Source: Mesocentrotus franciscanus
Taxonomy: Eukaryota > Echinodermata > Echinoidea > Camarodonta > Strongylocentrotidae
Assembly (NCBI GenBank): GCA_037976565.1
Contig: CP137680.1
Span: 27,794,873-27,858,872 of the forward strand
Reading direction: 5' to 3'
DNA length: 64,000 bases
Positions within the stretch are counted from its first letter, which is position 1; each line of letters opens with the position of its first letter. The translations under genes and the position numbers were made by a program. Shown piece by piece: positions 1 through 11,405 of this stretch. Under the pieces are notes generated by a model, which saw only the letters and a list, made by a program, of their open reading frames with translations, was not told where the DNA came from and searched no databases.

Positions 1-1300
1 GAGAGCAATACACCTACGGTAAGGGCAAGGTGGAAACGTGTTCATACTCCATGACGACCTCAAATACAAGCCTTCTTGAGAGCAATAATTACCATGCAGA
101 GTAGGTCGATTGATATCTTGTATTAAGGCCAGATGAATTAGGAAATACTATGCGATCGTGTATTAGACAGGAAATCTAAACAAACATCATCTTCATGATT
201 TATAGATATGATAATAAGAATACCAACAGTCGGAATTTAGTGAAATGAACACTAAGCATTCTAGTCAGTATAAAACCCGAATCGGCTTCAAATCTTTAAA
301 AATCGCACTAGGGCCTACTGGTCTGACGTCACTATAATTCTGAGCCGATTTAGCTTTTCCTCTTCCAAGGAAGCATGAAATCACTTGGAATTATATATTT
401 TTAAAATCATAGGCCTATGACTATTAATATCCTTGGTCATAATGATTTTACATGTTTGAATATTCGAATCCGATGCTTTTGCAAAGTCTTACAAAATCAG
501 ACCGTAGTCAGATCGTGTAGTGTGCGGCAGGCTTCACCTGTCTAGAATAATTCTAAGATTGAACCAGTCCGCATGCCAAAACACAACCTGACAACAAATG
601 ATTCTTACTCAGAAAGTGTCTCAATTCAAATTAACACCTCTGTGCAGGGTCTCTATTCACTTATGCATTCCAGGTTAGTATCGATCTGCCTAATTGACAT
701 CGATCTTCGCGCACACCGAAACGATCCATGGACAGTTACGAAGCCAATGCCAGGATCGGGTGTCGGGTGTGATTTTCGGGCAAGGTAAGAAGGGTCATTT
801 CCGTTTGCCTGCTCCCCGCGCGCGTCACTGCAACTTTAATTACTATGCCGTCTAAATGAATGCGACAGCAGGGCAGAGTGCGACATCTAAACTAAGCTCA
901 TTAAAGTTATTTTCTTTTCAGTCATTTAATTCACCTAACATACATAGGAGCATAGTTTGTAAGACAACTTTAGTTTAACCCATCTAGGATTTATACTAGG
1001 TATATAAAATACGAAAGTGACGGTTTGTATGTCTTCAATGGAAATGGTTGAGGTATCTATTTTCTTTCAGAACTGTAGAATGGAGCGATGTGCGTGTGCG
1101 TGTGTGCGTGTGTGCATGTGCGTGTTTCCATCAAGATACCTCTTTTTTCAGACACAGTCAGATAATAATTACAATGCGCGATAGGTCCTGAAAAAAATCT
1201 AGTCTCTTGTGCTATTTCTGTTGAAAATGTTTGATGTTTTCCAATACTGATATGTTTGTGATTTTCAGCAGGACTCAATGAAAATTAAAGAAATGAATTT
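1..1300. other. Unassigned intergenic DNA
   Basis: No conserved coding sequence, RNA gene or complete mobile element is visible. Short open frames (for example 573-788, 71 codons) have no recognisable domain. A short TG/CG-rich simple tract lies at about 1085-1130. Confidence 0.6.
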
Positions 1301-1378
1301 TAACCCATTGCTTACTGGAACTGGATGGTTCCTGTATTAACCCTATGGGAATGAGAGAACTTAGTAGTCAATGGGTTA
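1301..1378. mobile_element. 78 bp miniature inverted-repeat element
   Basis: The stretch starts with taacccattg and ends with its exact reverse complement caatgggtta. A related sequence of similar length at 7908-7988 shares the right end (agtagtcaatgg), the internal ctcctgt/ttcctgt block and the tgggaat block. Two dispersed copies with inverted ends fit a very small non-autonomous DNA transposon. The superfamily is not determined and no clear target-site duplication is seen. Confidence 0.45.
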
Positions 1379-2863
1379 GGACCCAGTTTTTCATATGTAG
1401 AACACAATGGATCATTCCGAATAACTTTTAAGCAGTTTCTTTCACTATACCATAGGATGACCTGCACTCGAAATATTTGATACACATATTCATCATCCAT
1501 TGGCAGATACCAACCCGTTTCGTCGTCAAACTTCAATGTGCGCATCTATTTCTACGTCAAGCTGTGCTTTTCGGCACTCGAGTGGTACATGATCACGTGA
1601 TACTACGCATATCCAAAAGGAACGGTCACGTGATGCTCGTGACGGCGCCGTCGGTCTCACTTGGTCACGCAGCGCCAAGTCTTAATCAATTGCGACAGCG
1701 GTATGATAGGGAGTTAGGTGCACTTTGATACATTGCAATATAGGGTGATTATATTCCATACTGCAGCAGTAAGCTGTTATGCATCCTTCCTAATCTGGCG
1801 GTAATGACAGGGGTAGAACAGCCGGTGGCAGTTAGCTGGACCTCGCGGCTAATGACACGTAAAATTAACATGTACTATGACACGCTCTTTTGCACGCATC
1901 AAGGTGAGTTTCCCCTGCAATTATGAACACACAATTTGTCTGCAATGCGCCAGAAGGGCGTTAACCCTTTATACAAAGTTATATGAGAATAACGTCCTTC
2001 TATCTGCTAGCGGGAATATATCCGGAGATTGACAGACCGTGTCCACTGTATCTTTTAAATGATGGTTAAGATGAGATGTAGTTACAACAAATATCAAATT
2101 AAATTCATTTTACAGAAACATTCAAGTGAAACAGAAATGTAAATTGTAAGCGCAGAAGTATTCAAATTTGTCAAAACTAGTCTTATTATATGCTCAAGGA
2201 GCCAACTAAACTTGGACAGCAAGCACAGGAAATTTTTTTTTTTTTTTTTTTTTTGTCTAGTAGGTATTTTAGTCAAGAACTTTGTGATTGAAAGTGGAAA
2301 AGTATGATGTATGTATAAATTCACCCTCCTCCGGTACTGGAAAAAAAAATAGAAGTTATTTTTGTCACTAAATGTCATTTCATAACTTGCTTACGAAATT
2401 CTTCATCTGTCACAAGGTCCATTCCGTCTGTCCATGCGCTCACTGGGTTTCCTTGTTCATTCTTTAAAAAAACACCATGTTTTTTTAATGAAAACATGAA
2501 GAAAACACCGTTTGGACGCAATTTCGATACATTAAATCGAATCAGAATATACATGTTCCTGTCTAAACGCAACCATTATCACCTCACGATTTGTAAAAGA
2601 ATAAGACGTATTCATTACATCATCTATTACCTCCCTCTATGCATATTGGATTATCATATCAAATCATTAAACAAGAAATGTAAAAGGAAAGAAGCTTTAA
2701 ATGATGAATTGCATATATACTCATGGTTGCAATCTATTAACGGTCAAGTAACGAAAAGGGTTTTTCCACAAAAATCCAATATTGAAGTCAAGTGTATTGA
2801 ATAAAATGTAATCTGACTTTATTTGACTCTCACAGGCACATGACTTGTAGAAATGTATATATG
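1379..2863. other. Unassigned intergenic DNA
   Basis: No gene is seen. Two perfect CACGTG E-box cores occur within about 50 bp (around 1595 and 1628), each in a gtcacgtgat/atcacgtgat context; without a neighbouring gene their role is unknown. A T homopolymer lies at about 2231-2254. Confidence 0.55.
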
Positions 2864-3176
2864 CAGCGGCATAGCTCAGGCCCATCCGATGAAGTGGCAC
2901 TGATTTCATGATTTCATGATTTAATGTGTTGGGGGGGGGGAAGCGGTGGGGGGAGGCTGTGGGGGAGTGGAGGGGGGCACCGGAAAATTGGTTTCGATGA
3001 CATGCGAGAGAACAAGGTCTATAGAGTGAAATCAGGGGTGGAAAAGGGTTTCATTTTGGTCTTCTTTTCAAGTTGCCTTTCCCCCTCTTATTTTTTTTTT
3101 ACTCCTCTCATTTTGTCAATTTTTGCCATTCAATTGGGGGATCATGCCCCTGTGCCCTACCCTAGCCACACCACTG
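2864..3176. mobile_element. Putative hAT-like non-autonomous element
   Basis: The left end reads cagcggcatagc and the right end ccacaccactg, resembling the CAGTGGCGTAGC type ends common in hAT-like MITEs. A second example at 22215-22460 has cleaner ends. The interior is G-rich on the left and carries a cccctgtgccct block near the right end, a block also present near the right end of the second copy. Flanking 8 bp duplication is not evident here, so the boundary is tentative. Confidence 0.35.
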
Positions 3177-3429
3177 CATGTGAACACGCAAAAATGATAT
3201 GTTTTAGACGCTTTAGTTAAAACTAAAGTGAAATTTTATATGCAGTATACCTACCGAATGCTAACTTCTTTCGTAGCAGGTGATACAGGCCTTGGGATGA
3301 GTCGTGTAGAATCTGTTAATAAGACAGAAAATAATACCAAGTATTACCAAATGAACTACTAAGTTCCAATTATCCAGTTAAAATCTGGTACCTCTGGGGT
3401 TCCATTGCGTTATTAAGAGGTTACAAGAA

Positions 3430-4830
3430 AAAGAGATACACATTCTAGATATACGGTAATGATACGATTTTAACATAGTGGCTCATTATCAATTAGGCAT
3501 TCTTCATTTGTATATTGGATGTTCTTGATTAGTATACGATATCTAGTAGGTACTGACCCAATTGGTGTCACCTATTGTACAGGACTATTCGATCATTATT
3601 GCATATTTATCTATCACAGATATCAAGCTTAGATTACTATATGGTGTTTAGTAATTACCAATCCATATGTATTGCCAATTCTAGATAAGTATAAGATCTT
3701 AAGTAGATATTGACCCATTACTGGTACGCGTATAATGTATACGATGACCCATAACAGGTATAAATTATAGATAAGTATACGATCTTAAGTAGATATTGAC
3801 TCATTATATGTACACATACAAGATCACTATACGATCTTAAGTAGATGTTGACCCATTACAGGTGCACAAACTACATAAGTATACGACCTTTAACAGATAT
3901 TGACTCATTGATATAAAAGGTATACATACTAGATCAGTACACGATCTTAAGTAGATGTTGACCCATTATAGGTACACATACTAGATCACTATACGAACGT
4001 AAGTAGATGTTGACACATTACAGGTGGACGATCGAACTACATAAGTATACGATCCTTTACAGATATTGACTATGCGTTGTGGCGTGCGCCTGTAATCCAG
4101 CTAAAAGTGGAAGTTACAAACTGATTCAGCCGAGGACCCAGGTTCGAAACTGAGTCACGTCTTTCGGATGGAGATGTTTAAAGGTCGGTCCCCCGACGTA
4201 AATAATCATATCTGATTGATACACGTCTGTAAAAAACCCTATATACACACACACACACACATATTGACTCATTACAGGTACACATACTAGATCATTATAC
4301 GATCTTAAGTAGATGTTGACCCATTACGGTTATACATTCTAAGTACACGATCTTAAGAAGATAATTTCCAATTTGGGATACACCGACTACATTAGTTTAC
4401 TATTATTATGCAGTATTGACCAATTAGAAAAACACATTTTAAATAAGTATAATATCTTTAAGAGATATTGACTAATGGGAGATACACAATCTTAATAAGT
4501 GCACGATCTTAAGTGTATATTGACTCATTACAGGTGCACGAACTACATAAGTATACGATCTTTAATATATTTTGACTCATTACAGGAACACATTCTAGAT
4601 AAGTACACGACCTTCAGAAAATAATTTCCAATGTTGGATACACATACTAAATTACTTTCTTATCTTTTTGAGATATTGACCAATTAGAAATACACATTCT
4701 AGAATAATATGCGATCTTTAGGAGATATTGACCAATTATAGATACACATTCAAGATAAGTATAAGATCTTTCAGTAAATATTGACCAATTAGAGACCCAC
4801 ATTCTAGATTAATATAAGGATGGCAGTTGA
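3430..4830. repeat. Degenerate tandem array, about 50-60 bp unit
   Basis: At least fifteen diverged units recur, each built from a gatcttaagtagat-type segment, a core like agatattgacccattacagg, a tacacatactaga-type segment and a taagtatac-type segment. Clear cores start near 3704, 3791, 3845, 3894, 3952, 4003, 4061, 4309, 4463, 4516, 4567, 4671, 4719 and 4776. Units differ by substitutions and small indels, so the array is old. It is split by a SINE at 4072-4260. No coding potential. Confidence 0.85.
4072..4260 (+). mobile_element. 189 bp SINE inserted in the tandem array
   Basis: The element is bounded by a perfect 9 bp direct duplication, atattgact, at 4063-4071 and 4261-4269, which is part of the array unit it interrupted. 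It contains a Pol III B-box-like ggttcgaaac at 4141-4150 and ends in a short A run and an (AC)n tail. The head (tggcgtgcgcctgtaatcc, from 4080) resembles the 5' Alu domain of 7SL RNA as much as a tRNA A-box. A central ttcggatggagatgtttaa block resembles conserved central domains of other invertebrate SINEs. Boundaries are well supported; family assignment is inference. Confidence 0.75.
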
Positions 4831-6435
4831 TTCACATAACATTTTAACATAATTTTGTGAAATGGAATGTAAAACTTGGGTATACTAATGAAATGTCAAC
4901 CGATAAGGATGTCATTGACCGCGAAAATGTAGAGTTATTGGTATTTTGTGATAACATCCACAGCTATGGGAGATTATTGGTGTTTGGAGGACATAACACC
5001 TGGGAAAATGCATAAAATCTGCTAATTTATCAGATGATATTTGCCCATTAGCTTTTTTGTTGTTGGTTGAAATTGTGACTATTGCCGTCAAAAGGCTGGT
5101 AGAACATATGCGAAATGCGAAAGTCATAGTTTTAAACTCATGATAGAAATTAATAATGAATTCCAAACCATGACGGGAAATACCGAGGGATACATTTTAC
5201 GGACACTAAAAGCAAGCCGAAGAAGACCAGTATGATTTTATCGAATTTACACTACACAACGATCTTTTTCTTTTTGTGAGCCATTGTCTGGTTTTGTGTC
5301 ATCTGAAAAATGTCATCTGTCTCAAAACAACAATAAGGTCTTATTGGATTTGTGAATATAATATTTCTGTTTTACTCGCAATATAGTTTTTGAGTCATAT
5401 AGGGCATCTATATCACATATTTAGGGATACTAGGGGTTACTGTTCCCACGGCTATAAACAAATTGATAAAATATGGACAATTTCCTCTTGTTTTATTTAC
5501 GTGGTTCCACCAAATATGGAGTTCGCTGTCAAGTCGGCTCGATTGTAATATAGTCAAAATTTTGTTCTTGGAAATCGGTATGTCAGTCTTAAATTGGTAA
5601 TCAATCATCAAAAGATAGAGTTAATTGTGTTTTCAGTACCAATTAATGCAATACGCATATCGGGATGCCGATGCTAACAAAGTGGTTAAAGAGAATGGAT
5701 CATCACAAAATTATCTGTACGTTTGAATTTCCAGTCTGGTATCCTATATTTAAAAAAGGCATATTGAAAAATCACTTCTGCAAAGAGATATTTCAAATAC
5801 CGAAAATTCCCTTTTCCCCTTTTACGTGATATTGAGTAAATTTTACCCGGCTTATTTTCTTCTATAGTGTACAGCTTGTATGTATACCAGTCGACGCACT
5901 CGCATAAAATTGGACCATAAGGAAAACAACTCCGATTCAGCTTCCGTAATGGCCGTCATTTTTTCCTCTTCATGCTCTGTAATTGTTAAATATTTCTTCA
6001 TAATTTAGGGTTGGTGATTCTTTGAATTCTGAAATGATTTTGAATGATTCATTACGGGGGTGTGTCCCTTTAAAGTTGGGGACAGTTTGCTACAACGTCA
6101 GGGTCACGGTGATAAATAATAAATGGAATTAACGGAGCATTAGAGAGGTGTAGTAGTTATCCTAAACGATCTTACCACCTTGAACGAGAGCCTGACGCCG
6201 AACGCCTCATCAATTTTTACAAGAGCTTTCTATCATCTGGAGGAGTATAATGAGGATAGTGGAGATGGAGATTAGCCTCTTTGATAGGAGGTGTCTCGGT
6301 GTATAAAACCAGAAAGGTGAAGGTAAATTTTGGGAGAATGCTGCATGAGTTCTTTTGGATGTCTGCATGGGAATGCTATTAGCGTCTATTGCCACCTATA
6401 GTCCCATTATAGGGCTGCTTCATTGTTTGTTCTCC
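4831..6435. other. AT-rich intergenic DNA
   Basis: No gene, RNA or repeat family could be recognised. Small open frames at 4912-5166 and 5408-5611 (minus) have no identifiable features. Confidence 0.55.
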
Positions 6436-6880
6436 TCCCCATATAGCTTTATTATCGCTATCCTATCTTTTGTTACTGTCACTATCATTATCAGTCTTAT
6501 TATCATTATTTACATCATCATGGTAAACTTCATTATCGATATCGTTATTATTGTCATGACTATTATCATTGCTAACATCACTATAAATATGATCACTGCT
6601 ATCATCATTATCAATATCTTCATTAGCAGCATCATTATCATCGTCATTTACCATCACAATTACCGATTATCCCCACCACTGTTATCATCAGTACAAACAT
6701 CCTCCTCCTCCTTCTCCTAATCGTCCTCATCATTATCCATACCCTTGCCACCATTAACATCATTACCATCGCCTTATACCATCATGATTACCATTTACAT
6801 CATCACTGACAGCGAGGTCTCTATGATTATTACCATAAACACCACTACTGTCATTATAACACGATATTCGGATTACGTTA
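6436..6880. repeat. Degenerate ATC/ATT trinucleotide-rich tract
   Basis: The stretch is an imperfect mix of atcatt, attatc and catcacc words. It gives an Ile-rich open frame of 121 codons on the plus strand and an Asp/Asn-rich frame on the minus strand; both are expected from the repeat and are not evidence of a gene. Confidence 0.8.
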
Positions 6881-7003
6881 TATGTCATTGTCATGTTCGC
6901 ACATTTCGAAAGATGAACTACAATGCCTCATGTTGATTTTTCGAAAATAGTTGTGATCGTGTTTTATAAAGAAAATGAATATTTGCAAACACTTCTCATC
7001 ATA

Positions 7004-7167
7004 GATCCACAACTTCTATTTCTTTCCTGTCATCACATCGATAGCTGTCTAGAATAGATATAATTTTGTATCCTCATCTCATTCGGATCCACAACTTCTA
7101 TTTCTTTCCTGCCATCACATCGATAGCTGTCTAGAATAGATGTAATTTGTTATCCTCATCTCATTCA
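7004..7167. repeat. 82 bp tandem duplication, two copies
   Basis: The segment starting gatccacaacttctatttct at 7004 is repeated from 7086 with only a few differences (for example gtcatcac against gccatcac, and a one-base indel in the attttgta/atttgtta region). High identity suggests a recent local duplication. Confidence 0.9.
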
Positions 7168-7907
7168 GATTATAACGTGTTATTTCTAGACGAAGGAATA
7201 ATTAAATATAATCGCGGTATGTCTTACTAACTCGTGCACATGTCTTAACGTATATCTGGCAGGGCAGAAGAGAAAATAAATACCTGAAACGCAAATCAAC
7301 AAGATTTCGTAAAGGTTAGAAAATCCATTAAGGGAGTCACATCCAATTCCAAATAGCACTAAGAAAACATACAAATAATTATGGCACTGATCTGTGGAGA
7401 TCATGTAACCCATCTCACCGAATTTAGTTTAATTATTTCATGAAAATTGTGACCTAAATTGTATGGCGGCTCGAAAATAGCAACAAATTAACACGAATCA
7501 GGTCACTGCAAATTGATTTGATTAGTCACGATAAGTTGAAATTGAAAGCAAATATTTTTATGGTGCACCCAACATGTAGAACGCCATAGATTAAAGGATT
7601 GCAATAAATACCTACAATTAAAGGTTTGAATATTTACGTTATTCTAATTTCCAAATATAACTGAAATTGTCCATTTATAAATCTAATCAGAACAGTTGGA
7701 CATAGGATCTAATAATTATTGGACTGTTTGGACCGTGTAAATATGAAACATTTGCTTGCATCTACGTGATGAATGTAATGTATTTCTGATTTATTGTCAG
7801 GATACTTTCTGATTAATTTGGGGCCTCATCCCAGAAAGTAGAAATGTGTCAGTAAAGATAACACTTTAAATTATAACTTTGTAATACTATAACCACAACA
7901 TCATAGC
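7168..7907. other. AT-rich intergenic DNA
   Basis: Nothing recognisable. The minus-strand open frame 7186-7413 lacks domain signatures. Confidence 0.5.
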
Positions 7908-7988
7908 TTAACCCTATAAATACGAGAAACAGGTTGCTCCTGTGTCAAATCCTCTGGGAATAATTGTTTTCAGTAGTCAATGGATTAA
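7908..7988. mobile_element. Second copy of the small TTAACCC element
   Basis: Resembles 1301-1378 in length, in the right end (agtagtcaatggattaa) and in internal blocks. Its left end (ttaacccta) has drifted from the inverted-repeat consensus. Confidence 0.4.
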
Positions 7989-8302
7989 CCATACAAATAA
8001 AATTGGAAGCCAAATTTGATGGGTTCAATTATTTTGTAATGCTTCTAATACGCTTCACAATCTTACTTAAATTCGTTCATTTCCGGCCATGCCATATATA
8101 ATCTCATTCCGTGCAGTTTTCTTGTTATCTTTACCCGCCACACAATGCCAATTTACGACTCTAAAGCGGTCTCTAATAAAACCCCTTCAGCAATCATTAA
8201 TACCACTGGGAGTTGATTCTGGTCTTTCAATGAAATTAGATCGTGCAAGTGTGTATTTAAGCACATTCAATGTCGGTATTAAAAGTCCTCTTAAAGATCA
8301 GC

Positions 8303-8875
8303 GTGTCCACACACAAACAATGTATCCCGAAACTCTATAACGAAACGTCGTACAAAGAATCATCGTATAAATTCCAGGGTGTCCACGCACAAGAAACGTC
8401 GTATAAAGAATCATCGTATAAATTCCAGGGTGTCCACGCACAAGAAACGTCGTATAAAGAATCATCGTATAAATTCCAGGGTGTCCACACACACAAGAAA
8501 ATAATCCCAAAACTCTACAGCGAAATAGTTTAGGTGCGCAGTTTGCTACTGCGGTCATGAAATGGAAGCCGAAATGAGAGGTCGGGTCTCCTTTCGCGCG
8601 AGGTCACGTTAAGCCCCGCCCAGTTATACCGTTCTAGTTCGACTAGTTATACTAGTTACGTCCACACACAACACATTCCGTGATTAGGCGTGATTAGACG
8701 TGATTCTTTATTGAGTTCTAGTTCGAAACGATGCCCAAACCCGCGTTTCGTTATACGACGTTTCGTTATACGACGTATCGTTAGTAAGCGTCCACACACA
8801 CAATTTCATCGTATAACTATCCCGAAACGGTATAACTAATCACCCCTAATCACGGAAATTGTTGTGTGTGGACAC
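8303..8875. mobile_element. Putative foldback or MITE-like element
   Basis: The left end gtgtccacacacaaacaat and right end attgttgtgtgtggacac form an approximately 18 bp inverted repeat. A second, longer internal inverted pair lies at 8660-8697 and 8836-8873 (about 38 bp, only a few mismatches). The gtccacacac motif recurs at about 8479 and 8791. The left part holds three 51 bp tandem units. No obvious target-site duplication flanks the stretch, so it may be a composite of related foldback elements. Confidence 0.45.
8342..8494. repeat. Three 51 bp tandem units
   Basis: Units begin at 8342, 8393 and 8444, each starting gaaacgtcgta and containing aattccagggtgtccac. The units are almost identical. 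Because 51 is a multiple of three, open frames run through in both directions (8270-8533 plus, 8298-8558 minus); these are by-products of the repeat. Confidence 0.9.
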
Positions 8876-10037
8876 GGGGGTGCTACTTACAATAGGGGAG
8901 AAGCTTGCGGGCAAAGAGTTATGATGTCTGAATGTTGAATACTATACCACATGCTATTTAGAACCTTTACCTTTTATTACACGAGTGTTTAAAGATTTAA
9001 GTCCATTAAAAAAGTGATCTATTAAAATCAAATTTGAAATTCTTTTCGACATCATATCGCAAATCTGTAGGGCATTGAGACCAATACATTTTACATCTTT
9101 TTAATCCGTTTCCACGATCTAGAAATTTTATCTGGTTTCATGCATCAAGTGCGAGTATGAGATAGAGAGAACGGGACAAAACATTAAAAACCCGAAAAGA
9201 TTACGCTGTCTACAAATCTACTCTAAAACACAATGCAGCACATACAATTAGCCCCCCCCCCCCCTCCAGGTTAAAGTGACCTTGCTTCACGATGCAATTA
9301 GTCATTATCACACAATAAATTTAGGCGTTGAAATAGAAGATTGAACCTAGGGGATGTGTTTTTTTAAATGTATTTTCAATTCCTAATTCAATTCAATTTC
9401 AATTTATTGTCCAATATTGGAAATTTGTTTTGCTCACATTTTACAAACGTACAAAGAATCAAAATAATTTATGTAGTGTGGTTGTTTCAATTATATATCC
9501 GATATGAAAAGTATGCTCCTGATGCCACCACTATACGTGACAAAGTATATCGTATTAAACGGTTAAAAATGAATAACTATGCACTCCTTCGATTCCTCAA
9601 TGTCGAGATCGGCTAGTTAATTATTGTCCCCCCCCCCCTCAAAAAAAAGAAGCCTATCATTAAAAAAGGTTATTTATTTTAATCTAATCTATAATTGAAT
9701 AATGGATGGGCTTAAGTAATGAAAACACATGTTGCGGTTATTTTCCTCCCGTTATACGCCTTCACACGAATCAGGCCTCTATCGCTCCTTTTATTTCTAA
9801 ATTAATTAAAGCATCCAACCAACCGTTGCTCGTCAGTAGTGTGAGAGTGTTAGATAAGATACCCGGTATAGTTTGCCATTACAACTGTGACCTACAGTCC
9901 TTATCTCAGTATTATCAAAATAATTTCTCTTTTTCTGAATAAATAGAGAGCGTTTAAATGCAACATTTTTTTTGCATGATCATGATGACAATAAAATACT
10001 AATCGTCAGTTAGATTCTTTCCGGTACGTTATCGTCC
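8876..10037. other. AT-rich intergenic DNA with poly-C runs
   Basis: C homopolymers lie near 9253-9264 and 9628-9637. Open frames of about 80 codons at 9368-9616 and 9706-9942 have no recognisable domain. No repeat family identified. Confidence 0.5.
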
Positions 10038-10428
10038 TTAAAGATAAAGTTGAGTTCTGGTCATGCGATTGTATTGTGAAACAAAAATTGTGGAATCGAT
10101 CAGAAAAGGTTGATCATCTAGCATATAAGTATTGGTGTGTACTGCAAGGTTCTGGAATTATCAAAATGATAAGAAATTTGGCCCAGTCTTGGTAAAGTTA
10201 CAATCACGGTACACAGAAAGATGTATATGGGACTACACGAACATGTGGCATAAAAATCTGTCCCGATTTTTATGATGTTACATGCCATATTTAGAATATT
10301 AAGGCATTTGAAGAGCCATGCTTTTCAGGGAACATTTTTTCTCTGATGTTCTTCCACACTTGCATAATACAATGATAACGCTCACAAATTATTTTTCACC
10401 TCTTCCCAGAACTCAACCTTCTCTTTAA
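10038..10428 (+). mobile_element. TTAA-flanked MITE, complete copy
   Basis: A 383 bp element (10042-10424) lies between TTAA at 10038-10041 and TTAA at 10425-10428. The left end agataaagttgagttctgg and the right end, read in reverse complement as agagaaggttgagttctggg, are inverted repeats. Its left half is matched in reverse orientation at 27232-27335 and its right half at 26774-27052. TTAA target sites are typical of piggyBac and Kolobok families; which one applies cannot be told without a transposase. Confidence 0.7.
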
Positions 10429-11168
10429 GTATCCATGAGGAGCTCATGAACAACTCATTTGACTGAATACATCCACTCTGCCGTACACGTATTCACCACT
10501 CCCTGGCCAAATTGATACTACACTGAACAAAAAGATGATCCTCTTGTTTCCCTTGTCATAAATTCATCACGATAGCTATTGACCATGAAAGGTGTAAAAC
10601 CAATATTTCAATGTATCATAAGTTGATCATAATCGGACATAACCAATCCCTATGAATATATAACTTTAAATTGCAACACATAATTGAGTCTCCATTTCCT
10701 CTTCCGATCCATTAAGAATGTCTCCCTGGCCTATTTTTCTTGAGGTATAATGCTTTCTCGAGAGAGTTGTACGGTGTTAAATCGTCCATCCATAACAGGT
10801 CTATAAAACTTGTAGGTTAGTAAACTTTAATACAAAAACACTTACACTGACACCGCACCTGTGTTACAGTCCATTTGGAAAGTGCAGAGCATGTCTGTTA
10901 TAGGTTAGATAAACCAATACTTACACGGACACCTTACACTAACACCGCACCTTTACTGAATACACTCTGCTGAAAGTCCCACTGAAAAGTGCATTGCAGA
11001 CGATCATTAAACGTGTTTCGAGCTCTGATGGCGCCCTTTTGGGTTAATAGGTGACAAGTGTAATAGTAATATTCTGTGCCGATGCACCGCCTGGGGGTAG
11101 TTAATAACGGTCGCAGTTTCTGACAATCACACTATTCTTGTTGTTTGTTCGCATTTGGACGAAGGAGA
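10429..11168. other. Intergenic DNA with a diverged local duplication
   Basis: Segments beginning taggttag at 10813 and 10901 share cttacac(t/g)gacacc and acaccgcacct blocks and end near gtgca(t)tgcag, suggesting an old tandem duplication of about 90 bp. No gene is seen. Confidence 0.45.
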
Positions 11169-11248
11169 AAAACAGGCAGTGAGCATGGTAAGAGATTTAA
11201 AAGAGAGAGATAAATAAGGCAGGGAGAGAGAGAGAGAGGGGGGAGAAG

Positions 11249-11284
<36 letters not shown>

Positions 11285-11405
11285 TAGAGGAGTGGGGAGA
11301 AAGAGAGGAAGAGAGATAGAGATAAATAAGGCAGGATATATGAGAGAGAGAGGGGGATAGATAAAGAGAGAGAGAGAGAGTGAGAGAAAGTGAGAGAAAG
11401 TCAAT
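11169..11405. repeat. GA-rich microsatellite tract
   Basis: Long imperfect (GA)n interrupted by gataaataaggcagg, itself present twice (about 11208 and 11320), so part of the tract arose by segmental duplication. The Leu/Ser-rich minus-strand frames over it are artefacts. Confidence 0.9.

Noticed and set aside
1590..1640. Paired CACGTG E-boxes as a promoter
   Set aside because: No gene or transcript start is recognisable nearby, so a regulatory role cannot be supported.
6355..6720. 121-codon Ile-rich frame that could look like a membrane protein
   Set aside because: It is a direct reading of ATC/ATT triplet-rich DNA.
8342..8494. A CRISPR-like array
   Set aside because: Units are contiguous and nearly identical with no unique spacers, in a eukaryotic context.
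8270..8558. Repeat-containing open frames on both strands
   Set aside because: The 51 bp unit is a multiple of three, so frames stay open by periodicity; both strands being open argues against a gene.
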